A stretch of 7,464 bases of DNA from Pseudomonadales bacterium (GTDB taxonomy: Bacteria > Pseudomonadota > Gammaproteobacteria > Pseudomonadales > Pseudohongiellaceae): contig JAITMI010000195.1 of NCBI GenBank assembly GCA_031277435.1, positions 1 to 7,464 on the forward strand. Reading direction: 5' to 3'. The position numbers and the translations under genes were made by a program. Under the pieces are notes generated by a model, which had not been told where the DNA came from, did not search any database, and saw nothing but the letters and a program-made list of their open reading frames with translations. Each line of letters opens with the position of its first letter. Position 1 is the stretch's first letter. Shown here piece by piece: positions 1 through 6,435 of the stretch.

Positions 1-869
1 CCGGTGCCGTGCAAATTGACCCAGCCGATATCGCGCGCCGCCACCTCCGCCGATTGCAGCGCCGCCTGCATGGCCATGCGCGCGCCGGCGCCGGACGGCT
101 CGGGCGCCGACATGTGCCAGGCATCCGAACTGGCGCCCGCTCCCAATAGGGCCACCGGGCTGCGCTCGGAGCCCTCACGCTCCATCAGAAACAGCACGCC
201 GGCCTCGCCGATATTGATGCCCTTGCGGTTTACGGAGAACGGCAAGCAAGGCGTGTCGGCAATGGCGCCCAGCGCGGCAAAGCCGTTGATGGTGAAGCGG
301 CACAAGGTATCCGCGCCGCCGCACAGCACGGCATCGCAGATTCCCATGGCCAGCAACATGCGCGCGGACATCAAGGCGCGGGCGCTGGACGTGCAGGCGG
401 TGGAAACCGTGTAGGCGGGGCCGCCCAGATCCAGCCATCTGGCCAAAAAAGCGGAAGGCGAGGACAGCATCTGGCGGCGGTAATCGTAATCGGCGGGCCA
501 CTGCCCGCTGGCGTTCAAGACGCGAAATGACGCGGTATTGTCGTTTATGCCGGAGGTGCTGGTTCCCACCACCACGCCAATACGCCCCGCGCCATAGCGC
601 TGTATGGCCTCGCGTAGACTATCTTCGATCTGCTTTGCGGCAGCCAGAAGCAGTTGATTGTTGCGGGTGCGGTCATGGCTGGCGACCGTTTCGGGCCACT
701 CTGGCAAGCCGCCCGTGTAGGCGCCCAGAACGGGCATGCGCCCGTCTATCCAGCCGCCGAGCGGCTGCATTCCGCGCTTGTCGCCGGCATACAGGCGGGC
801 GTGAACCTGCCCGGCTCCCGCCCCCAGCGCGCACACAATTCCGGGCTTTCCCAACCAGGCGTTCATCAT
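1..869 (-). CDS. Beta-ketoacyl-ACP synthase, APE cluster type (ApeO-like), 3' end cut by the window
   Basis: A condensing enzyme that would extend an acyl-ACP chain by decarboxylative Claisen condensation in the cytoplasm. The frame is open from ATG at 869 to the window edge (289 full codons). It begins MMNAWLGKPGIVCALG, a short APE-ketosynthase-like N-terminus. The nucleophile is Cys159 in STACTSSARAL (codon 393-395). HMSAPEPSGAGA near residue 252 fits the FabB/FabF loop, and the first catalytic His is in NLHGTG (His287, codon 9-11). The second His and the Lys would lie beyond the edge; families of this fold are usually 390-420 aa, so about a quarter is missing. The start overlaps the lipoprotein stop by one base (TGATGATG). 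The second ATG (866) is better spaced from GGAG and may be the true start. Cys and His make it a condensing enzyme rather than a chain-length factor. A KS next to the DUF3261 gene is the usual APE order. Assignment as ApeO rests on remembered synteny. Confidence 0.93.
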   Translation of the reverse strand, partial: MMNAWLGKPGIVCALGAGAGQVHARLYAGDKRGMQPLGGWIDGRMPVLGAYTGGLPEWPETVASHDRTRNNQLLLAAAKQIEDSLREAIQRYGAGRIGVVVGTSTSGINDNTASFRVLNASGQWPADYDYRRQMLSSPSAFLARWLDLGGPAYTVSTACTSSARALMSARMLLAMGICDAVLCGGADTLCRFTINGFAALGAIADTPCLPFSVNRKGINIGEAGVLFLMEREGSERSPVALLGAGASSDAWHMSAPEPSGAGARMAMQAALQSAEVAARDIGWVNLHGT

Positions 870-1399
870 CACTCCAGCGGAAGCACCCGCCAGATCGTCC
901 CTTCTGGCAAAGTGAGCGTAAACGAAGGCGGCGAGGTCAAGGTCTCATCCACCCATTCGACGCGCCAATGGACCACGCCGTCCTGCATCAGCTCACGGCT
1001 CTCAAGGCTCGCTTCCGCGCCGGTTTCACGCCAGACGCCAGGATAAGCGCTCTCTAGCAAAGAACCCGGCGTCCACGCGAACAACAGCGCCGCGAACAAC
1101 TCCCGCGCCTGGGGGTTGGGCGGCAACAGGCCATCACTGCGCCAACTGCCGTCCTCCATACTCAAGAGCTGGCGCGCCAGCGGGGCGCCAAACAGGTCGA
1201 ACAGCGACCAGCGGATCAATTGCTCTTCCCGCTGCACCACCAGCAAGCGGTCTTGCTCGATCTGCCCAGGCTGGCTCTCAATGAGATGCAGCGTGCGCGG
1301 CAAATCCGGCACCGTATCCACCCGCGGCAGCGGCAAGACCGTGGCGCAAGCGGCAAGCAGGCACAGCGGCATGGCGGCAAAAAGTAATCGCGCGTTCAT
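869..1399 (-). CDS. DUF3261-type outer-membrane lipoprotein (ApeN-like)
   Basis: A 176-aa predicted lipoprotein of unknown biochemical role, found in APE-type clusters between the MMPL exporter and a ketosynthase. The start at 1399 is chosen because it gives a signal peptide (MNAR, then hydrophobic residues 5-17) ending in a lipobox, LAAC, with the lipidated Cys at residue 18. It also gives a 4-base ATGA overlap with the exporter stop. The residues after Cys are Ala-Thr, with no Asp at +2, so outer-membrane sorting is expected. The mature part has alternating polar and hydrophobic segments, Trp-rich stretches (WSLFDLFG, FAWTPGSLLE, WRVEWVDE) and no membrane span, suggesting a beta-rich fold. 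No clear Shine-Dalgarno precedes the start, so translation probably depends on coupling. Inference: it may accept lipid from the LolA-like carrier at the outer membrane, as LolB does. Family naming is from recognition of sequence and context, not a search. Confidence 0.85.
   Translation of the reverse strand: MNARLLFAAMPLCLLAACATVLPLPRVDTVPDLPRTLHLIESQPGQIEQDRLLVVQREEQLIRWSLFDLFGAPLARQLLSMEDGSWRSDGLLPPNPQARELFAALLFAWTPGSLLESAYPGVWRETGAEASLESRELMQDGVVHWRVEWVDETLTSPPSFTLTLPEGTIWRVLPLE
872..875 (-). promoter_or_regulatory. Ribosome binding site for the ketosynthase
   Basis: GGAG lies at the very end of the lipoprotein gene. It is 2 bases from the first ATG (869) and 5 bases from the second (866). 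The spacing favours the second ATG, giving a protein one residue shorter; the first ATG remains possible through translational coupling to the TGA stop it overlaps. Confidence 0.5.
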
Positions 1400-3732
1400 G
1401 GCGTTGCTACGGGCTTTGGTAAAAAGCCGGCCCAGGGCGCGATCAGCACGCAAAAGCCAATGCCCAGCGCCACGGAAAGCCCAAAATTGGCGATGGCCGG
1501 CGTATGGCTGAACGACAAGAGGCCAAACGACAATAGCGTCATGCCCCCCGCCAGCAGCACCCCGCAAAAACTGGCGGCTTCTCCCGCCACTTTTTCATAC
1601 ATGATGATGGCGTAATCGGCGCCGATCGCCGACACCAGCAAGAGCCCGAATAAACTGAACAAGGTCAAGGGCTGCCCCAGATAGCCCATGACCGCCAAGG
1701 TGCACAAGCTGGCGCACAAGGGCACCGCCAAGATGCGCCACACAGCCGCTTTGCCCAGCGCCAGCCATAGCAGCGCGGCGGCGGCGAGGTAGGAGGCCAG
1801 CTTCAATTCCGCCGCCTTGATGCGGGTCGCCGTGAACATGCTATTGAGATCGCCGCTCTGATCGACCAGGCTCGCCCCCGGCACGGCGGCGGCGATCCGC
1901 CGCAGTTGTTCGATATCAGGCGCCCCTTGCAAGGTAATAAGGCCAGCGACGCCATCGTCATCGCCGCCCAGCCACAGGTTGCGCCAAGTCTCCAAGGGTT
2001 CGAGCGCCAGCGCGGCGTCGAGATCTAGCGTGGGCAGCCGTGACAAGGCCAGCAATTCATTCTGAATGGCGGCCAGCGGAATGCCGAGGCTCTCAAATGG
2101 CCGCCAAGGCTCGGCTTCAAGCGCCAACTGAGCCAGGCGCGCCTGAGTTTGCCGCTGTAGCGGAACCGGCGCGGCGACCTGGCTGAGCGCGAGGAACGAG
2201 GTCAAGCCATCCGCCGCTTGCAAAGGCGTCAAGGCCCGCGTGATTTGCGCCTGACGTTCCAGCAACGCGGCTTCATCGGGCGCGCGCACCAGAAAAAACT
2301 GACTGGTCGGTATATATCCAGTGATCGTGCCCACTTCCACCGCCTGCCCCAGCAAATCGTCTGGAACTCCCAGCCACTGCCGCAGATCATCGCGCAGGTC
2401 TACCCGCATGAGGCCACCGGCAAAGACCGCCAGCAAGATGCCCCCCCCGCCATACCATAGCGGGCGGCGGCTCGCTAAATAATCGCGCCACCGTAGCCAA
2501 TGCTCGGCAAAATGCAGCAAGGCCGGCGCCGGGCGGGGACACCACTGGCGCATCCACCCCGGCAGCAAGCACACCGTGCAAGCATAAGCGCCCAATACCC
2601 CCGCCGAGGAAAACACGGCGATTTGCGTCAAGCCCGGAAACGGCGTGAAGGCCAGCGCCAGATAACCCACCAGATTGGCCGCCAGACTGATGCTCAACCC
2701 CGGCAGTACCCGCCACAAGACCGGCCATCCCCGCCAATCTGGCATACCAAAGCTCTTGCCCAGCCAGTGCATGGGAAAGTCGATCGCAATGCCGATGAGG
2801 CTGGTACCCACTACCAGCGTCAACACATGGATGCCGCCAAACAAAGCCACGCAGGCGACGAAGCCCGCCAACATGCCGCAGGCCACTGCCGTAAACGCCA
2901 GCAAGGCCCGCCAGCCGCGCAACGCCAATAGCAGCGTCAGCACGATGCCAAGCACGGAACCCGTGCCTATCAAGATGCTTTCCTTGATCGCCTGCGTCCG
3001 CCCGACATCGGCATAGAGCACCCCGCCCAAGGCGAGCATCCGCAGCCCCTGCGCTTGCAGTTGCGCCTGTTCCTCTGCCACCAAGGCCGCGATGCCGCGC
3101 GAACTGCCGCCTTGGTCAAAGGCGTCGGCTTGCGTTTGTGCCATCACTAATACCCAATCCTCGTCAGCGTAGCGCGCTTGGAGCGTGCCGCTGGCGATGT
3201 CGAGCTGTACGTTTCCTTCCGGGCGTAAGGCTTGCTCGATTTTTTTGGTCAAGCCCAGCCAGTCGCTATCGAGAGGAATCAAACCCGCCGACGCAAATGG
3301 ATCGACGATGTCCTGAATCCGCTGCCGTGCGTACCGTTCGGGCTCGCTCTCCAGCAACTGCCGATCCGCCGCTGGCAACATGGCGATGCGGCCCGCCAGC
3401 AAGGCGCGGCGCAAGGACTCAAGATCGACGGGCAAACCCGCCTGCACGCTGCTGAACAAGGCATTGGCGGACCAGCGCTCGCTCAGCGCCTTGGCTTGGA
3501 TGACCGCTTGTTCCGTATCGCCGCCGCCAATCAGAACGAGCAGTTGGCGTGACAAGGGCGCCTGCACTCTGGCCTGCGCTTCTTGCTCCATGGGGTCGAG
3601 TTGCTGCTGCGGCAGCAGAGTCAGTAGATCAGTGGATATTGGCCAATTCTCGCGGCATTGCCACACAAGCGCGCAGCAAAGCAAGAACAAAAGCCCCAGA
3701 AAAGCCCGCGGCAACCAGCGTTCACTCGCCAT
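1396..3732 (-). CDS. MMPL/RND-family polyene-lipid exporter (ApeM-like)
   Basis: A 778-aa inner-membrane protein of the RND/MMPL 'predicted exporter' class. Its likely job is to extract the finished aryl polyene lipid from the inner membrane using the proton gradient. The topology reads as two repeats. TM1 is at about 10-25, followed by a periplasmic domain to about 250 that begins with STDLLTLLP; TM2-6 fall within about 251-390. TM7 is at about 427-443, with a second periplasmic domain to about 645, then TM8-12 within about 645-768. Matching acidic residues sit in the equivalent TM4 and TM10: Asp318 in GIAIDFPMHW and Asp706 in GADYAIIMYEK, the expected proton-relay positions. The ATG at 3732 is preferred: it overlaps the carrier gene by 11 bases, has AAGAAG 9 bases upstream and leaves a short cytosolic tail before TM1. 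ATG at 3750 (MKKSAR start) is the alternative. The stop overlaps the lipoprotein start as ATGA. A run of eight G lies at 2441-2448. Confidence 0.93.
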   Translation of the reverse strand: MASERWLPRAFLGLLFLLCCALVWQCRENWPISTDLLTLLPQQQLDPMEQEAQARVQAPLSRQLLVLIGGGDTEQAVIQAKALSERWSANALFSSVQAGLPVDLESLRRALLAGRIAMLPAADRQLLESEPERYARQRIQDIVDPFASAGLIPLDSDWLGLTKKIEQALRPEGNVQLDIASGTLQARYADEDWVLVMAQTQADAFDQGGSSRGIAALVAEEQAQLQAQGLRMLALGGVLYADVGRTQAIKESILIGTGSVLGIVLTLLLALRGWRALLAFTAVACGMLAGFVACVALFGGIHVLTLVVGTSLIGIAIDFPMHWLGKSFGMPDWRGWPVLWRVLPGLSISLAANLVGYLALAFTPFPGLTQIAVFSSAGVLGAYACTVCLLPGWMRQWCPRPAPALLHFAEHWLRWRDYLASRRPLWYGGGGILLAVFAGGLMRVDLRDDLRQWLGVPDDLLGQAVEVGTITGYIPTSQFFLVRAPDEAALLERQAQITRALTPLQAADGLTSFLALSQVAAPVPLQRQTQARLAQLALEAEPWRPFESLGIPLAAIQNELLALSRLPTLDLDAALALEPLETWRNLWLGGDDDGVAGLITLQGAPDIEQLRRIAAAVPGASLVDQSGDLNSMFTATRIKAAELKLASYLAAAALLWLALGKAAVWRILAVPLCASLCTLAVMGYLGQPLTLFSLFGLLLVSAIGADYAIIMYEKVAGEAASFCGVLLAGGMTLLSFGLLSFSHTPAIANFGLSVALGIGFCVLIAPWAGFLPKPVATP
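2441..2448 (-). repeat. G8 homopolymer tract inside the exporter gene
   Basis: Eight consecutive G on the coding strand encode part of the glycine run WYGGGGILL at the start of TM7 (residues about 428-431). The reading frame is intact here. Such a tract could slip during replication and switch the exporter off, but in GC-rich DNA it may be chance. Confidence 0.6.
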
Positions 3733-4330
3733 ACGCGCGGACTTCTTCATCGTTAAGCGCTTGCGCCGCTTGCGGGTTTTCCATCGCCAATACGGTGCGA
3801 TCGCCCTGCGTTTCGTGCAATTCGATACGATCGACGAAACGGCCTCCCTCAATCACGATGCCGGAAAAAATCTGCCGCAACAGCGCCGAGCTGGGCGTCA
3901 TCGTCACTTTCCAGGCGGTCTCAGTGCCGCTCAGGGAAATATCGAAACTTTCCCGCAAATCCCGTGTATCCCCCGCCAATACGGCGAGAAAAATCCGGCT
4001 TTCGCGCGCGCCGCCCGCTTGCTGGGGCAGCGTTTGCCACTGCCCCTCGGCATCGCGCCGCGCCACGCCTGCATAGGTCATGCGTAAATCTTGAACGATA
4101 GGTTCTCGCAAAAACCACAGCAAGCCTTTATCCGCCGCCAGCGTAAAATCGCCTTGGGTCGTCAAGGGCTCAGCCAAGGAACGCAGAAATTTTTGTTGAA
4201 CGAACTGTCCACGCACGATCGGCGTGGCGCGCAATTGCGCTTCCAATTCCTCCAGGCTGAAGGCATGAACTTCCAGAGAAACAAGCAGCAGGCTCAACAG
4301 AGCGGCGCCACGCCACGGCATTTGCATCAT
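3722..4330 (-). CDS. LolA-like periplasmic lipid carrier (ApeL-like)
   Basis: A 202-aa secreted protein of the outer membrane lipoprotein carrier (LolA) superfamily, which uses a half-open beta-barrel to shuttle lipid-modified cargo across the periplasm. A Sec signal peptide is visible: MMQMPWRG, then a Leu-rich core, then VHA with likely cleavage before FSLEELE (after Ala23). The mature start carries the family hallmark VRGQFVQQKFL (GxFxQ), followed by GDFTLAADKGLLWFLREP, which fits LolA's GxF and xxWxxxxP strands. Its length is close to the usual 200 aa. In this cluster the cargo is probably the polyene lipid rather than lipoproteins, because chromosomal lolA normally lies elsewhere and this copy is flanked by thioesterase and exporter genes. 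The ATG at 4330 overlaps the thioesterase stop by one base (TGATG). A second ATG at 4327 and an upstream in-frame TTG at 4333 are less certain starts. GAGG lies 4 bases upstream of 4330. Confidence 0.92.
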   Translation of the reverse strand: MMQMPWRGAALLSLLLVSLEVHAFSLEELEAQLRATPIVRGQFVQQKFLRSLAEPLTTQGDFTLAADKGLLWFLREPIVQDLRMTYAGVARRDAEGQWQTLPQQAGGARESRIFLAVLAGDTRDLRESFDISLSGTETAWKVTMTPSSALLRQIFSGIVIEGGRFVDRIELHETQGDRTVLAMENPQAAQALNDEEVRAYGE

Positions 4331-4770
4331 CAAGCCTCGGTTTGTGCCGCCAGCGCCCCTTCGATGGCTCGCACCAAGGGCTCTGGGGTAATGAATAACA
4401 TTTCCCGCGCCGCCACGTTAAGGGCAACCTGCGTCGTCGTGGCGCGCGTCAGGCGGGTACCGCTTTGGGCGTCGCTCACGAGATAGTTGATAAGCACGCG
4501 GCTTTCCCATTCGATCAACTCCGCCCGAACCGTCAATAACTGCCCCAACACGGCGGGGCGCACATAACGCAACTGCATGTCCACCACCGGCCAGGCAAAG
4601 CCATCGGCGCGCATCGCATCATAGCCATAGCCAATCCGCGCGAGCAAGGCATCGCGCGCCACTTGCAGGTATTTGACGTAGTGCCCATGCCATACCACTT
4701 CCATGACATCGATCTCGTGAAACGGCACTTGTACCTGAATCTCGGTTGCCAATACACCGCGTTTACGCAT
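4330..4770 (-). CDS. Hotdog-fold acyl-thioesterase, 4HBT/YbgC-like (ApeK-like)
   Basis: A 146-aa cytoplasmic enzyme expected to hydrolyse acyl- or aroyl-thioesters (CoA or ACP). In an aryl polyene pathway it could release stalled intermediates or a finished chain. The N-terminal signature is PFHEIDVMEVVWHGHYVKYL. Asp21 aligns with the catalytic Asp of 4-hydroxybenzoyl-CoA thioesterase (DxD..G.V....Y pattern), followed by the hotdog helix VARDALLARIGYGYDAM. The next strands (VVDMQLRYVRPAVLGQLLTVRAEL and on) match the family, and the length is normal. A longer frame upstream to 4845 would sit inside the acyltransferase gene and adds residues unlike this family, so ATG 4770 is chosen. It overlaps the acyltransferase stop by 8 bases and has GGACGGAAC just before it. 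The usual Gly after Asp-x-x in the active-site loop is Glu here (DVMEVV), so specificity is unclear. Confidence 0.92.
   Translation of the reverse strand: MRKRGVLATEIQVQVPFHEIDVMEVVWHGHYVKYLQVARDALLARIGYGYDAMRADGFAWPVVDMQLRYVRPAVLGQLLTVRAELIEWESRVLINYLVSDAQSGTRLTRATTTQVALNVAAREMLFITPEPLVRAIEGALAAQTEA
4335..4338 (-). promoter_or_regulatory. Ribosome binding site for the LolA-like carrier
   Basis: GAGG sits 4 bases before ATG 4330 and 7 before ATG 4327, inside the last codons of the thioesterase gene. It supports one of these two starts over the TTG at 4333. Confidence 0.5.
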
Positions 4771-5689
4771 GTTCCGTCCAAAAAGGAAAAAAATTAAACC
4801 ATTGCAGAGGCGCTTGCTCGCACATTTGTTCCAGCACCTCGGCATAACGCCGCGCCCAGTAGGCGATCTCGGCCTCTCTGCCGACGCGATTCCAGGCTAC
4901 ACCCTCGGACAAAGGCCGGATCGACACCTGATAACGCTGCCCCCTCCGGAAACAGAACAGAGTATTGACCGGGCAGCGCAACAAGCCGGCCAAGAGCCAG
5001 GGCCCTTGCGGCAAATACGCCTTGGCGCCGAGGAAATCCACCTTGACCACTCGATCCCCTTGCAAGGCAGCACGGTCAGCGGTGATGACGATCCATTCGC
5101 CTTGTTCGAGCCGTTGCCGCAGTTGCAGCATGGTGGCGACATCCAGTTCGCTGACCTGAATCAAATTCAGACTGCGCGCCCCGCTATCTTCCAGCAGGCG
5201 ATTGAAACGCACGGCATTGTAGCTATGCACCAGCACGTTCATGCGCAAACCATTGACATGCTCAGCCATCGCCCGGCACAGCTCCAGGTTGCCAAAATGC
5301 GCGCAAACGACGACCTGCCCCCGTTCCATCCGCACCGGCGGGCGCAGCGCCTCGGGCACTTCGATGTCGAGGCTGTCCGGCGTGATCTTGCCTTGCCAGG
5401 CGTCCAGCTTGTCGAGCATGGCTTCCGCGAAGGCTTCGTATTGGCGGAACACCGGGCGCTGGCGCGGGAAAAGATCAGCGCGGCCCGTGTATTCGCTCAA
5501 ACGCCGCTGATATTCCGCGATCGCCCGGCGCGAACCGCCGTCCGTGGCGTAGAAATAAAGAACGATCAGTTTCAATAATGGCGCCAGCCATTTACGCCCC
5601 AGCCGGCGCACCGCCCAGGCCATCAAGCGCATCAAGACCGCGCTGCCGCGTTCGGAGCGCCGCGCCCAATGCTTGGCGGGCGGGTTCAT
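4763..5689 (-). CDS. LpxL/HtrB-type lysophospholipid acyltransferase
   Basis: A 308-aa acyltransferase of the bacterial lipid A acyltransferase (LpxL/HtrB) superfamily, expected at the cytoplasmic face of the inner membrane. The catalytic HX4E motif is His131-Phe-Gly-Asn-Leu-Glu136 within VVVCAHFGNLELCRAM. Later blocks ITADRAAL (200s), FLGAKAYLPQGPWLLA (220s) and the C-terminal QWFNFFPFW also fit the family. An amphipathic or hydrophobic N-terminal stretch at about 28-47 may anchor it. It starts at ATG 5689, four bases inside the glycosyltransferase gene (ATGA overlap), with a G-rich stretch upstream. In APE clusters the family is thought to attach a fatty acyl or polyene group to a lipid anchor; which one this enzyme handles is not visible. 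From memory, some APE clusters encode it fused behind the glycosyltransferase; here they are separate. A frame extension to 6016 lies within the glycosyltransferase gene and is not credible. Confidence 0.93.
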   Translation of the reverse strand: MNPPAKHWARRSERGSAVLMRLMAWAVRRLGRKWLAPLLKLIVLYFYATDGGSRRAIAEYQRRLSEYTGRADLFPRQRPVFRQYEAFAEAMLDKLDAWQGKITPDSLDIEVPEALRPPVRMERGQVVVCAHFGNLELCRAMAEHVNGLRMNVLVHSYNAVRFNRLLEDSGARSLNLIQVSELDVATMLQLRQRLEQGEWIVITADRAALQGDRVVKVDFLGAKAYLPQGPWLLAGLLRCPVNTLFCFRRGQRYQVSIRPLSEGVAWNRVGREAEIAYWARRYAEVLEQMCEQAPLQWFNFFPFWTEHA

Positions 5690-6435
5690 GCCGCCCCCCG
5701 CAAGCGCCGGGCCAGCAAGCGCGGGGCGCGCCACAACATGCCGAAAAACAGCAGCGCATGCGCACGGCTGATCAACAGGTTGTCGCGCAGCACATTGAAA
5801 TGCGAGACGCCCCCTTGTGGATAAATGACCCTGGTCGGCAGCCACAGCATGGGCACGCCGCGCCAGTGCAAATGCACGATGATCGAAATATCGAAATCCA
5901 TGCGCTGGCCGATGCGCTCGGCGTCGATGACGGCCACGGTGGCTGGCAGGGGATAAATCCTGAAACCGCACATGGCATCGTAGATATTGAACGATAAGGT
6001 ATTTATCCACACCCACACGCGCGTCAGCCAGCGCCCATACAAGCGCGCCTTCGGCGCATCAGCGCCATAGACCGGCGCGCCGCACACGAGAGCCTGTGGA
6101 TTGTCGCGTGAAACGGCGATAAAACGCTCAATGTCCCCCCTGTCATGCTGACCATCGGCATCGATTTGCAGCGCATGGCTGTAGCCTTGGCGATAAGCGG
6201 CGCGTAAGCCATCGAGCACCGCCGCGCCCTTGCCGCCATTTACCGCGCGGCGCACCAGTTGTATTCCGGGTTCTTGCGCCAGTGCATCGAGCACCCGCGC
6301 GCAATCTTCGCTGGAGCCATCATCAACCAGCATCACGTCTATTCCCCGCGCGCGTAAATCATGCGCCACGGCGGCGACCGTAGCGCCGTGGTTGTAAACG
6401 GGCACGATGGCGCAAAGCTTATAGGGCGCCATCAT
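5686..6435 (-). CDS. Family 2 glycosyltransferase (GT-A fold, dolichyl-phosphate-mannose-synthase-like)
   Basis: A 249-aa glycosyltransferase expected to transfer a sugar from a nucleotide donor to a lipid acceptor, probably the polyene or its anchor. Motifs in order are AIVPVYNHG (about residues 9-17), VMLVDDGSSED (34-44), RAVNGGKGAAVLDGL (63-77) and the metal-binding DxD in QIDADGQHD (Asp92 and Asp94). Next come DAMCGFRIYP (153-162) and RMDFDISI (179-186). This matches the GT2 subgroup of Dpm1/undecaprenyl-phosphate-type enzymes. There is no clear pair of C-terminal transmembrane segments; only a short hydrophobic stretch lies at about 225-236. The start at 6435 is one of two tandem ATGs (6435, 6432) and lies 17 bases inside the ligase gene, with AGG 4 bases upstream. 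The stop is overlapped by the acyltransferase start. Sugar donor and acceptor cannot be told from sequence. Confidence 0.93.
   Translation of the reverse strand: MMAPYKLCAIVPVYNHGATVAAVAHDLRARGIDVMLVDDGSSEDCARVLDALAQEPGIQLVRRAVNGGKGAAVLDGLRAAYRQGYSHALQIDADGQHDRGDIERFIAVSRDNPQALVCGAPVYGADAPKARLYGRWLTRVWVWINTLSFNIYDAMCGFRIYPLPATVAVIDAERIGQRMDFDISIIVHLHWRGVPMLWLPTRVIYPQGGVSHFNVLRDNLLISRAHALLFFGMLWRAPRLLARRLRGAA
5694..5699 (-). promoter_or_regulatory. G-rich stretch serving as ribosome binding site for the acyltransferase
   Basis: Six consecutive G lie 4 bases before the ATG at 5689, within the last codons of the glycosyltransferase. It is the only Shine-Dalgarno-like purine stretch there. The ATGA overlap suggests re-initiation may matter as much. 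Confidence 0.35.

Noticed and set aside
175..501. Minus-strand open frame of 108 codons
   Set aside because: It is an alternative frame within the ketosynthase. The correct frame carries the Cys and His motifs and stays open to the edge.
4..1511. Long plus-strand open frames across 4-414, 527-1057, 654-1046 and 1116-1511
   Set aside because: They lie antisense to genes with clear motifs (ketosynthase, lipoprotein, exporter). Their translations are low-complexity and rich in Arg, Pro, Ala and Ser, with no recognisable domain. GC-rich DNA routinely gives such frames.
1400..1567. Upstream extension of the lipoprotein frame
   Set aside because: It lies inside the exporter's TM11-12 coding sequence. 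The internal ATG at 1399 gives a proper signal peptide and lipobox.
3733..3852. Upstream extension of the exporter frame
   Set aside because: It overlaps the carrier gene deeply and is Arg/Lys-rich, unlike the family N-terminus. ATG 3732, or possibly 3750, is better.
4780..4797. T-rich run on the coding strand that could be a terminator or slippage site
   Set aside because: It encodes the conserved FNFFPFW end of the acyltransferase and no GC-rich stem precedes it.
4769..5578. Plus-strand open frame of 269 codons
   Set aside because: It is antisense to the acyltransferase, with a Gln/His/Arg-rich translation and no domain.
5690..6016. Upstream extension of the acyltransferase frame
   Set aside because: It is a shadow of the glycosyltransferase, with a His/Arg/Ala-rich translation that matches nothing in the acyltransferase family.
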